Shown: positions 1 through 7,871 of the stretch, one piece after another
Layout of the letters: each line of letters starts with the position of its first letter
Position numbering within the stretch: position 1 is the stretch's first letter
Assembly (NCBI GenBank): GCA_934454845.1
Contig: CAKSGV010000014.1
Coordinates: 1-54,195, forward strand
From: an uncultured Eubacteriales bacterium
GTDB lineage: Bacteria > Bacillota > Clostridia > Oscillospirales > Acutalibacteraceae
DNA length: 54,195 nt
Direction of reading: 5' to 3'
Made by a program: the position numbers and the translations under genes
Notes under the pieces: model-generated
Seen by the model: only the letters and a program-made list of their open reading frames with translations
Told to the model about the DNA's origin: nothing
Database searches by the model: none

Positions 1-24
1 TTGAAAATTCGGTCCGATTTTCCA

Positions 25-76
25 ACAAAGCAGGTTGTATCGCTTAAATACAACCTGCTTTGTCTACAGTCTGAGA
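25..76 (-). repeat. Hairpin repeat element, left copy
   Basis: Read on the minus strand, a box TCAGACTGTAGACAAAG (about 74 to 58) leads into a 16-bp perfect stem (25-40 with 48-63) with a 7-nt loop. A second element with the same box and the same ACAAAG...CTTTGT stem ends lies at the other edge of the window, pointing outward in the same way. The stem interiors differ, so this is a repeated module and not a simple inverted repeat of an insertion sequence. It may act as a terminator for a gene lying left of the window. Confidence 0.6.
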
Positions 77-109
77 GGAAAGACAATTAAGATGTCTTTC
101 CTCTTTTTT
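75..109 (+). terminator. Rho-independent terminator upstream of manA
   Basis: A 10-bp perfect stem, GAGGAAAGAC (75-84) with GTCTTTCCTC (94-103), is followed by six T. It would stop transcription entering from the left, so manA must rely on the promoter just downstream. Confidence 0.75.
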
Positions 110-112
110 ATC

Positions 113-141
113 TTGAAGAGAATATAAAAATATGTTATTAT
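113..141 (+). promoter_or_regulatory. Predicted sigma-A promoter of manA
   Basis: TTGAAG (113-118) and TATTAT (136-141) are separated by 17 nt and lie between the upstream terminator and the manA ribosome site GGAGA (158-162). Confidence 0.5.
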
Positions 142-169
142 TAATATATAAATATATGGAGATGATCAT

Positions 170-1126
170 ATGTATCCTCTTTTGCTTAAAACTCCTATAA
201 AGGATTATCTTTGGGGCGGAACAAGACTTATAGACGAATTCGGATATAAAACGGATCTTGAAAAAGCCGCCGAGGCGTGGGTGTTTTCCTGCCATAAAGA
301 CGGGGAAAGCATTGTTAAAAACGGAGATCTTGCAGGTTTGACCTTAAGCGAGGCAATAGAAAAAATGGGTAAAAAAGCTTTGGGAGAAAAAGCCGAAGCA
401 TTCCCTTATTTTCCGATTCTTATCAAGCTTATAGACGCTAGGGACAAACTTTCGATCCAGGTTCACCCTGATGATGAATATGCTCTTAAAAACGAGGGTG
501 AATACGGCAAGACCGAGATGTGGTATGTGGTTGACTGCGAAGAAAACGCACAGCTTATCTACGGCTTTAACCGAAAAATAGATCTTGAGGAATTCAGGCT
601 CAGAATAAAGGATAACACCTTAACAGAGGTCTGCAATTTCGTAAATGTGAAAAAAGGCGATGTTTTCTTTATAGAATCCGGCACTCTTCACGCGATAGGC
701 GCAGGAATTCTTATAGCCGAAGTTCAGCAGAATTCGAATACGACTTACAGAGTATCGGATTACGGCAGGCTGGGCGCCGACGGAAAACCGCGAGAGCTGC
801 ATATAGAAAAAGCTCTTGATGTTACAAAAACCGAGCCGCCGAAAATTCCTTACGGCGATGTAGGAGAAAAAACGCTTTATCCTTTCGGAATTTCAAGAAC
901 TCTTGCCGAATGCGATAAATTCACCTGCGAGCTTTTAGAGCTTGATGGTATTGCGGGGCTCGATTTCAAAGATACCTTTGTTTCGGCGGTAATTCTTGGC
1001 GGCGAAGCAACAGTGTCTTATCCCTCGGGTAATATGACGGTTAAAAAAGGCGACAGCCTTTTTATTCCCGCAAAGTTAAAGGTAACTATTTCGGGAAATG
1101 CAAAAATCCTTTGCTCGCATCTTTAA
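170..1126 (+). CDS. manA: Mannose-6-phosphate isomerase, class I
   Basis: Cytoplasmic zinc enzyme that interconverts mannose-6-phosphate and fructose-6-phosphate. The 318 residues match the short class I (cupin) form of Firmicutes. The metal-site motifs are visible: QVHPDD near residue 98, GKTEMWYV near 114, and SGTLHAIG followed by AEVQQNSNTTYR near 168-195. The ATG at 170 follows GGAGA at 158. The gene has its own promoter and a terminator on either side, so it is monocistronic. It would feed mannose from mannosides into glycolysis, which fits the beta-mannosidase remnant at the right end of the window. Confidence 0.95.
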   Translation: MYPLLLKTPIKDYLWGGTRLIDEFGYKTDLEKAAEAWVFSCHKDGESIVKNGDLAGLTLSEAIEKMGKKALGEKAEAFPYFPILIKLIDARDKLSIQVHPDDEYALKNEGEYGKTEMWYVVDCEENAQLIYGFNRKIDLEEFRLRIKDNTLTEVCNFVNVKKGDVFFIESGTLHAIGAGILIAEVQQNSNTTYRVSDYGRLGADGKPRELHIEKALDVTKTEPPKIPYGDVGEKTLYPFGISRTLAECDKFTCELLELDGIAGLDFKDTFVSAVILGGEATVSYPSGNMTVKKGDSLFIPAKLKVTISGNAKILCSHL

Positions 1127-1135
1127 ATAAATATA

Positions 1136-1168
1136 AAAACCCCGGTTCTCTTAAAACCGAGGTTTTTT
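1136..1168. terminator. Bidirectional terminator between manA and the nahK-like gene
   Basis: AAAACCCCGGTT (1136-1147) pairs with AACCGAGGTTTT (1155-1166) with one mismatch. T runs on both strands allow it to serve both convergent genes. Confidence 0.75.
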
Positions 1169-1169
1169 A

Positions 1170-2240
1170 TTATGCTTTTTTAGCCTCTTCAATCATAATA
1201 TCCGATTTTTCTTCCATTTCCGATAATAATTTAAACTGCGTTCTGCACCTTACTAGATTATGATCTGGATAATCGGTTTTAAAATAAGTATCTCCGCTTA
1301 AATAGTCGGCTAAAAATCTTATTCCGCATTCAAAGGTCATAACCATAGCTCCGAGAGGCAAAAGTAATTTTTCAGCCTGTGATAAGCTTCCGTTAGTACC
1401 TTTTACAAAACCTTTTAAATATGTTTTATAAAGCTCAAAATCAAAATGGACTTTTCTTAGATCCTTTTCATCTTCCAAAGCGGTAGACGCTCCGAATCTG
1501 ATAGAATCTCCGAAATCAGTTACTGAATAACCCGGCATTACCGTGTCAAGATCAATTACGCATAAACCCTTTTTAGTTTTTTTGCTGAATAAAATATTAT
1601 TTATTTTTGTATCGTTATGAGTTACTTTTAAGGGGATATTAAATTTCTCGGTCGAACTTTTAAGTAAAGTGGAAAAATATTTTTTATTTTCCGCAAAGCT
1701 TATTTCTTCTTTAGCCTTATTTGCCCTGCCGAACGAATCGGCTTTAACGGATTTTTCAAAATCTGCATATCTTTTTTCGATGTTGTGGAAATCAGGTATT
1801 GTTTCGCTTAATTTTTCTACCGGAAAATCGCTTAACAGATACTGAAATTCTCCGAATGTGACCGCGCTTTCAAAAAATTCTTCCTTATTTTGCGGAAGGT
1901 CCCTTGAATAAGAGTTTTCCACAAAATCATAAAGCCTGTAAAACCCGTCGGCTTTTACAAATATATCTCCGCTCAAAGTCCTGTTTAAATGAAGCACTTC
2001 CTTTTCGGACTCAAGATGCAAAGCTTTTATCTTTTCCGAAATAAAATCGCATACAAGCGCCACATTATTTATTACTTCTTCGGGATTTTTAAATACTATA
2101 TCGTTTACCCTTTGAAGAATATATCTTTTAGAACTTTTTGTAATTACAAGATAGGTATCGTTGATATGTCCGCTGCCGTATTTTTCAATACTTTCAGCGT
2201 CATTTACCCCGAATTCCGACAATATTTCTTCTAATTTCAT
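1170..2240 (-). CDS. N-acetylhexosamine 1-kinase-like phosphotransferase (NahK family)
   Basis: Choline/aminoglycoside-phosphotransferase fold, 356 residues, the size of bifidobacterial NahK (about 359). The N-terminal GSGHINDTY segment (about 22-30), the catalytic loop HNDTKINNIL (about 208) and the metal-binding IDLDTVMPG (about 229) are all present. NahK enzymes phosphorylate GlcNAc or GalNAc at C1, the entry step for sugars freed from mucin or milk glycans. The start codon overlaps by 4 nt the end of the GH109-like gene upstream, so the two were one transcription and translation unit. Substrate is inferred from family and neighbour; another APH-type sugar kinase is possible. Confidence 0.75.
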   Translation of the reverse strand: MKLEEILSEFGVNDAESIEKYGSGHINDTYLVITKSSKRYILQRVNDIVFKNPEEVINNVALVCDFISEKIKALHLESEKEVLHLNRTLSGDIFVKADGFYRLYDFVENSYSRDLPQNKEEFFESAVTFGEFQYLLSDFPVEKLSETIPDFHNIEKRYADFEKSVKADSFGRANKAKEEISFAENKKYFSTLLKSSTEKFNIPLKVTHNDTKINNILFSKKTKKGLCVIDLDTVMPGYSVTDFGDSIRFGASTALEDEKDLRKVHFDFELYKTYLKGFVKGTNGSLSQAEKLLLPLGAMVMTFECGIRFLADYLSGDTYFKTDYPDHNLVRCRTQFKLLSEMEEKSDIMIEEAKKA

Positions 2241-3472
2241 TTTTTCTCAACCTTATGAAGCATATAGGGATATTCGACTATATCCTTTCTGTTTAAATAT
2301 CTGCCGTTTGTAAAATCGGGGAAATATACGGGCGCTCCGCCTAAAGCTATCGATTGCTCGCTGAGCACGCTTACAGCCATATACGTTGCCGTATCATAAA
2401 CATCGATCGGAGGATTTATCCCTGCTTTTGCGGCGTCAAAAAATGCTCTGTAGCATCTCGGATCCATTCCGCCGTGTCCGCCGCCGGAAGAACTCCCTTC
2501 CCAAAGCGGGTGGATATAATCCTTTTCATATTCAGCCATATTGCCCTAGATTTCCTTGCTGTGCGGCGGATCGGTAAACTGCTTATGCTTAGGATACTCG
2601 TAAAGACTGTCATTATCCTCAATATATGTAGCCTTTGTTCCGTGAACAGTAAGTCCTCTTGAATAATATCTCGGAAGCGTGGTGTCAAGAGTAATGGTAA
2701 CGGTTTCGCCGTTAGCGCATTTTATCGTTGTGGTAACAACATCGCCCTGTGCAAATCTGGTATCCTTAAGATCTTTAAACTCTTCATTATCCTTAACGAC
2801 AGCCTCAAGACCGTAAGACGCGCTTGCTACGCTTGTTAAAGTTAAAAATCTGTTTCCGTTATTGATATCCAGAAGTTTTCCTATCGGCACAAGCTCGTGA
2901 GTGGGATAATTTTCACAGTTTCTTCCGATATAATTTCTGAGTCTGTAGTGTCTGTTTTTAACACCGTTTAATATCTCGTCTGCGAGATAATGGCCGTACA
3001 TACCCGTGCAATGAACAACTTTTCCGAAAAATCCGCTTTTTACCATATTCAAAAGCATAAGCTCCCTTTTTCCGTAACAGCAGTTTTCAAGCATCATACA
3101 GGGGGTACCGCTTTCTTCGCTCGCTCTTACAAGCCTCCAGCAGTCGTCAAGCGAGAATGCTCCCGCAACCTCGGTGCCTACATATATTCCCTTTTTAAGC
3201 GCTTCAACGGCTATTCTGATATGGTCTTCCCAAGCGCAGGTGATAACTACCGCGTCGATATCAAGATTAAGCATATCTCTGTAATCGGTCGATTTAACAG
3301 GGGTATAGCCTTTTACTTTTTGTGTAAGCTCGGCAGCTGCGTTTGTTCTGTCCTCATAGCTGTCGCAAACACCGGCGATAATAATATCGTCCAACTTTAA
3401 TATTTCATATTCGAAAACTCCCATTCCTCGTTGACCGAGGCCGATTAGTGCAATTTTCAGTTTATCTTTCAT
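2237..3472 (-). pseudogene. GH109-like Gfo/Idh/MocA glycosidase with an in-frame amber codon
   Basis: An NAD-binding Rossmann N-terminus (ALIGLGQRGMG, residues 9-19) is followed by motifs resembling family GH109 alpha-N-acetylgalactosaminidases: MLENCCYGKREL, NYPTHEL, NINGNR-type NNGNRF and GHGGMD. Codon 309 is TAG (2546-2548). Translation resumes in the same frame with an intact 102-codon C-terminus that contains the expected GHGGMD segment, so the full protein would be 411 residues. GH109 enzymes hydrolyse by an NAD-dependent oxidation-elimination route. The next gene is a NahK-like kinase overlapping by 4 nt. The 308-residue product lacks a conserved part and is probably inactive. An internal ATG at 2539 has a weak AGGG upstream. 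GH109 assignment versus a plain oxidoreductase rests on motif memory only. Confidence 0.75.
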
Positions 3473-3579
3473 AAAAAACGCTCCTTTTTTTATAAGTTAC
3501 TTGAAATATAGCATACTATTTATTATAATTAAATCTATAAAAAGACAATTTTTCTCTAAAAAAAGCCAAGGTGATATAT

Positions 3580-4400
3580 ATGTGGAAGAAAATTCCGGTT
3601 TTGCCGGAACTTAATTTAAACGGCGTCTACACAGCCTTTATTCAGGATATGGAAACCGGCTACTATTTCCCCGGCGAATCTCATAATTTCTGGGAGATCG
3701 CCTGCGTAAAAGACGGAAGTATGACGGTTACGGCTGATGAAAGAATTTATGAGCTTAAAAAGAATGATATTATCTTTCACCGCCCGCTTGAATTCCACAG
3801 ATTTTTAGCGGGTGAAAACGGACTTCGGCTTATGGTTATAAGCTTCAGCGCAACGGGTAAACTTTTAAAATATTTTGAGAAAAAACATTTTCTTTAACAA
3901 GCGAAGAAGTAGAGCTATTTTCCGAGCTCATAAACACTGCCGATAAGATAATTTCAAGAAGCGGTCTGCCTTTTCCCGTTTCCGATAATCTCCACACAAA
4001 GCTCGATATGCTTTTTAAGCAGTTTATCCTTGATGTTAAAGGAAACAGGAACTCTGTTAAAACAGTTTTAAACAGAAACTCGGCGCTTTACGAAAAAATT
4101 ATAAATATTCTTAAAAAGAATATCGACTCGACTGTTACCCTTGATGAAATCGCGGAAGAATGCCACACCAGCAAAAGCAATCTGAAAAGAATTTTTTCTA
4201 TGTATTCCGATATAAGCATAAAAAAATATTTTAATCAGCTTAAAATTTCAAAAGCGATGAAGCTTTTAAAACAAGGCTACAGCGGAAACGAAACCGCTTT
4301 ATCATTAGGATTTGAGAATCCGAATTATTTTTATACGGTGTTTAAAAACCAAACGGGCGTGACCGTTAAAGAATTTCAGAAAAATTCGGAAAATTATTGA
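3580..4400 (+). pseudogene. AraC-family regulator, frameshifted at an A6 run
   Basis: The N-terminal cupin half (from ATG 3580, ribosome site AAGGTGA at 3568-3574) reads to a TAA at 3895-3897. The rest, including two helix-turn-helix motifs (LDEIAEECHTSKSNLKRIF and ALSLGFENPNYFYTVFK), continues in the -1 frame to 4400. The frames join at AAAAAA, 3880-3885: with one more A the protein is continuous (EKKTFSLTSEEVELF) at about 273 residues, the normal AraC size. The gene is divergent from the GH109-like/NahK pair, so it was probably its activator. Either a true frameshift, a phase-variable tract, or a homopolymer sequencing error. Confidence 0.85.
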
Positions 4401-4410
4401 TATTTTTTTC

Positions 4411-4438
4411 TTGACAATCGGAAATTATACGGTATAAT
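4411..4438 (+). promoter_or_regulatory. Sigma-A promoter of the metal-efflux operon
   Basis: Consensus TTGACA (4411-4416) and TATAAT (4433-4438) with a 16-nt spacer, directly upstream of the operator and the repressor gene. Confidence 0.85.
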
Positions 4439-4447
4439 ATTAACAGT

Positions 4448-4461
4448 TGAACAATTATTCA
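4448..4461 (+). promoter_or_regulatory. CzrA/SmtB-type operator
   Basis: TGAACAATTATTCA has the TGAA-N6-TTCA form bound by CzrA/SmtB repressors. It begins 10 nt after the -10 box, covering the expected transcription start, so a bound repressor would block initiation. Confidence 0.75.
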
Positions 4462-4484
4462 TACATTGCAAAAAGGAGGTTATT

Positions 4485-4817
4485 ATGGAAAACAACAATA
4501 AAAAGATCGTAAAGAATATCAATAAAAATCTTCCCGATATTGATATTCTTTACGATCTCGCCGAGCTTTACAGGCTTTTCGGCGATTCCACGAGAATTCG
4601 AATTCTCTATGCTCTTTCTTCAGGCGAGCTATGCGTTAACGATATCGCTCAGGTGCTTAAAATGACCTCTTCAGCCATTTCCCACCAGCTGCGGCTATTA
4701 AAAAGCGCAGGGCTGGTAAAATATCGAAGAGAGGGTAAAACCTGCTTTTATTCCTTGGCTGACGACCATGTCGAAACCATAATCAGTCAGGGTCTGGAAC
4801 ATATTACGGAGGAATGA
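4485..4817 (+). CDS. ArsR/SmtB-family Zn(II)/Cd(II)-responsive repressor
   Basis: Dimeric winged-helix repressor of 110 residues that leaves its operator when metal binds. The recognition helix is in VNDIAQVLKMTSSAISHQLRLL (about 52-73, given here as its span). The C-terminal helix DDHVETIISQGLEHITEE carries the Asp-His...His-Glu spacing of the SmtB/CzrA alpha-5 zinc site. The alpha-3 motif reads ELCVND where CadC has ELCVCD, so only one of the alpha-3 cysteines is kept; zinc sensing through alpha-5 is favoured. The ribosome site AAGGAGG precedes the ATG. The stop overlaps the first possible ATG of the ATPase gene, and the operator lies in its own promoter, giving negative autoregulation. Confidence 0.9.
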   Translation: MENNNKKIVKNINKNLPDIDILYDLAELYRLFGDSTRIRILYALSSGELCVNDIAQVLKMTSSAISHQLRLLKSAGLVKYRREGKTCFYSLADDHVETIISQGLEHITEE

Positions 4818-4819
4818 AA

Positions 4820-6676
4820 ATGAAAGAACATAAGGAAAGTATTATCAAAATTTCGCTTACGATAGTTTTGTTTTTAGCGGCTGTTGTAACAAACAAATTA
4901 ATCGACCTGCCGACATATGGCAAAATTCTGCTTTTCCTTATCCCATATCTTGTTGCGGGATACGAGGCTATAGCAGAAGCATTTAAAAACATTTTCCACG
5001 GCGAGATATTCGACGAGGCGTTTTTAATGGTTATCGCAACGGTCGCCGCGTTTGTTATAGGCGAGTATCCCGAGGCAGTATTTGTTATGCTGTTTTTCAA
5101 TATCGGCGAGCTTTTTGAGGATATTGCCTCGGATAATTCGCGAAAAAAAATAGGCGCTCTTATGGACCTTAAGGCGGAAACTGTCAGCGTAGAGAGAAAC
5201 GGCGTTATAACCACGGTCGATCCGAAAGAAGTCCGCTCTGGCGAAACCATTGTTATTAAACCCGGCGAGAAGATCGCGCTTGACGGAACAGTCAGCGAGG
5301 GCGAAAGCTCTGTGGATAACAGTGCGCTCACAGGCGAATCGGTGCCGGTGGAGGTTAAATCCGGCGACAGAATTTACAGCGGCGGAATAAACCTCAATGC
5401 CGTACTTAAAGTCACCGTTGAGGGTGAATATAAGGATTCAACGGTTGCGAGAATTCTCGATCTTGTTGAGCATTCCGCAGAAAAGAAAGCTAAAACCGAA
5501 AGATTTATCACCAAGTTTTCAAAAATATACACTCCTATCGTAGTAATTCTCGCGTTTGCTTATGCTATAATCCCCTCTCTTATAACGGGTGATTACGCAA
5601 AATACATTTACAGCGCTATTTCATTCTTAGTTGTTTCCTGCCCCTGCGCGCTTGTTATATCCGTTCCGCTCACCTATTTCTGCGCTATCGGCGGAGCTTC
5701 AAGAAACGGAATTTTAATCAAAGGCGCCGATTCGATAGAAAATCTTGCAAAAGCAAAATGCTGTGTATTTGATAAAACGGGAACTATTACAAAGGGTAAG
5801 TTCCAGGTAGTAGCTATTCACCCCGAAAAGATAGACGAAGACGCACTTTTGACGATGGCGGCAAGGGTTGAGTCATTCAGCTCCCACCCCATTTCGCAGT
5901 CGATAATCGCGGCGGCAAAAATCAAAAAGCTTGACTTTGAGGGCGATATATCCGATGTAAAAGAGATTTCCGGTAAAGGAATGAGCGCTGTTACGGAAGA
6001 TAAAAAAATTCTTCTTGTCGGTAACGAAAAGCTTATGGCGGAAAACGGAATAAAATATCACGCCTGCCATATGGAGGGCACAGTCGTTCACATAGCAAAC
6101 GGTGGAGAATACGCAGGACACATTGTTATTTCCGATGTTTTGAAACCGGAGAGTGTGGCGGCGATAAAGAAATTAAAGTCACTCGGAATCAAAACCGTTA
6201 TGCTGACAGGCGATAAAGAAGCTGCTGCCGCCAATATTGCGGCTCTTACTAAAATCGACGAGTATTACAGCGAGCTTATGCCTGCCGATAAGGTTACAAA
6301 AACCGAAGAAATAATGAGCAAGCACAACGGCAAGACTGTATTTACAGGCGACGGAATAAACGACGCTCCTGTTCTTATGAGAGCCGATGTCGGTATAGCA
6401 ATGGGCGGTCTCGGAAGCGACGCGGCGATAGAGGCGGCGGATATCGTTATAATGGACGATAATATTTCAAAGGTTTCGTCCTGCGTAAAACTTTCAAGAG
6501 AAACAGGAAAAATAGCAATGCAGAATATTGTATTTTCCATTTTTATAAAGATCCTTGTTCTTATACTTTCCATAATCAGAATTCCCGGAGTTATGTGGCT
6601 TGCGGCTATCTCCGATGTAGGAGTAATGGTAATAGCAGTCTGCAATGCTATGAGAGCGCTTAAAATAAAAATATAA
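4820..6676 (+). CDS. P1B-type Zn/Cd/Pb-exporting ATPase
   Basis: Membrane pump that uses ATP to export divalent soft metals. It has the transmembrane metal motif CPC (SCPCALVISVPL, about 274-285), the phosphorylation motif DKTGTI, the HP motif in SSHPISQSI, and GDGINDAPV in the hinge. CPC followed by the ISVPL context is typical of the P1B-2 Zn/Cd/Pb group and not of copper pumps. There is no N-terminal heavy-metal-binding domain, so it is short at 618 residues. ATG 4820 is chosen because GGAGG (4808-4812) is 7 nt upstream; the ATG at 4814 is only 1 nt from it. It is translationally coupled to the repressor. Confidence 0.93.
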   Translation: MKEHKESIIKISLTIVLFLAAVVTNKLIDLPTYGKILLFLIPYLVAGYEAIAEAFKNIFHGEIFDEAFLMVIATVAAFVIGEYPEAVFVMLFFNIGELFEDIASDNSRKKIGALMDLKAETVSVERNGVITTVDPKEVRSGETIVIKPGEKIALDGTVSEGESSVDNSALTGESVPVEVKSGDRIYSGGINLNAVLKVTVEGEYKDSTVARILDLVEHSAEKKAKTERFITKFSKIYTPIVVILAFAYAIIPSLITGDYAKYIYSAISFLVVSCPCALVISVPLTYFCAIGGASRNGILIKGADSIENLAKAKCCVFDKTGTITKGKFQVVAIHPEKIDEDALLTMAARVESFSSHPISQSIIAAAKIKKLDFEGDISDVKEISGKGMSAVTEDKKILLVGNEKLMAENGIKYHACHMEGTVVHIANGGEYAGHIVISDVLKPESVAAIKKLKSLGIKTVMLTGDKEAAAANIAALTKIDEYYSELMPADKVTKTEEIMSKHNGKTVFTGDGINDAPVLMRADVGIAMGGLGSDAAIEAADIVIMDDNISKVSSCVKLSRETGKIAMQNIVFSIFIKILVLILSIIRIPGVMWLAAISDVGVMVIAVCNAMRALKIKI

Positions 6677-6740
6677 ATCAGCTTGACAGCGACGATTTTC
6701 AGTGGTATATTCATAGCATATTAATTTAAGGCGGGATTTT

Positions 6741-7811
6741 ATGGATATCAAAAATATTGATAAGGATATGAATTTCGATTCGGCTCTTGAAGAAAAAGAC
6801 ATTGTGTGGTTTGACGCTGATGACAAGCATTTTGACCTTTACGGAATTTACGAAAGATCGCAAAATGATTATATCAGGCTTCCCGAATCTGTTTCCGAAA
6901 AAATAAGCGAGGGAGTTTATTGGAACTCAAAAGCTCCTGCAGGGGTAAGATTAAGGCTTAAAACCAATTCACCCTATATCGCATTAAGAGCTGAATTTGA
7001 CGGAAATATCACAGTCACCTCAAATATGTCTATCTCGGGATCGAGCGGATTTGATATCTTTAAAGAAAATAAGGGCAGATATTTTTATAAAGGCTCTTAT
7101 ATTCCCGGAGTAGATAGTAAACACAGCTTTGAATCTATCCATTATTTCGGCGGTTATAATGGGCAGTTTACCGATTATGTTCTTAATTTCCCATCTTATA
7201 AAAAAGTAAATAAGGTTTATATCGGAATAAAAGACGGCTATTCGCTTGAAAGCCCCGATAAATATTCTAATGAAAAGCCGGTCGTATTTTACGGCTCTTC
7301 TATAACGCAGGGCGCGGCTGCTTCAAGGCCCGGAAACACCTATATAAATATTCTTTCAAGAATGCTTGATATGGATTACATTAACCTTGGATTTTCGGGC
7401 AGCGCCATGGGTCAAAAAGAAATAGCTGAATATATTTCAGATATTGATATGTGCGCTTTCGTGTGCGACTATGATCATAATGCACCCGATGTAGAGCATA
7501 TGAAAGCAACGCATTATGCTTTTTATGAAATAATCAGAAAGAAAAATCCCGATCTGCCTTATATAATGATTTCAAGGCCTCAGGTACACTGCATTTCTAA
7601 CGGAATAACAAGGCGCAAAATAATAATGGAAAGCTATTTAAAGGCGCTCGATAATGGCGATAAAAATGTTTATTTTATCGACGGCGACAGCCTGCTTTCA
7701 GGTTATGAATACGGCAGCGCCACAGTAGAAGGAATTCATCCTACCGATATAGGATTTTACAGAATGGCAATGAATATATATCCTGTTTTAAACAAGATCT
7801 TATATGATTAA
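6741..7811 (+). CDS. SGNH/GDSL hydrolase with GxDLY-type N-terminal domain
   Basis: Probable carbohydrate or acyl esterase of 356 residues. The N-terminal beta-rich domain (about 20-175) contains the FDLYGIY segment of the GxDLY family. The C-terminal SGNH hydrolase domain shows block I YGSSITQGA (about 185-193), block II GFSGSAMG, block III-like DYDHNAPD, and the catalytic Asp-His in GIHPTDIGF (about 333). No signal peptide is seen, so it probably acts in the cytoplasm, deacylating imported sugars. It stands alone between the ATPase gene and a terminator. Substrate is unknown. Confidence 0.85.
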   Translation: MDIKNIDKDMNFDSALEEKDIVWFDADDKHFDLYGIYERSQNDYIRLPESVSEKISEGVYWNSKAPAGVRLRLKTNSPYIALRAEFDGNITVTSNMSISGSSGFDIFKENKGRYFYKGSYIPGVDSKHSFESIHYFGGYNGQFTDYVLNFPSYKKVNKVYIGIKDGYSLESPDKYSNEKPVVFYGSSITQGAAASRPGNTYINILSRMLDMDYINLGFSGSAMGQKEIAEYISDIDMCAFVCDYDHNAPDVEHMKATHYAFYEIIRKKNPDLPYIMISRPQVHCISNGITRRKIIMESYLKALDNGDKNVYFIDGDSLLSGYEYGSATVEGIHPTDIGFYRMAMNIYPVLNKILYD

Positions 7812-7849
7812 AAAAATTCCGCAGGTGAAATTCACCTGCGGAATTTTTT
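7811..7849. terminator. Bidirectional terminator between esterase and gdhA
   Basis: A 17-bp perfect stem around CCGCAGGTG/CACCTGCGG is flanked by A and T runs on both sides, so it serves both convergent genes. Confidence 0.9.
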
Positions 7850-7871
7850 AAGTTTTTACCTTTTTTAATAA

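Noticed and set aside
2546..2548. TAG read as an amino acid (recoded amber)
   Set aside because: TAG is used as an ordinary stop elsewhere, for example at the end of tmcAL (18067-18069) and of the triple-fusion gene (21141-21143), each followed at once by the next gene. No pyrrolysine genes are seen.
3880..3885. Programmed -1 frameshifting in the AraC gene
   Set aside because: The slip site is G-AAA-AAA, not a strong heptamer, no stimulatory structure is evident, and AraC genes are not known to use frameshifting.
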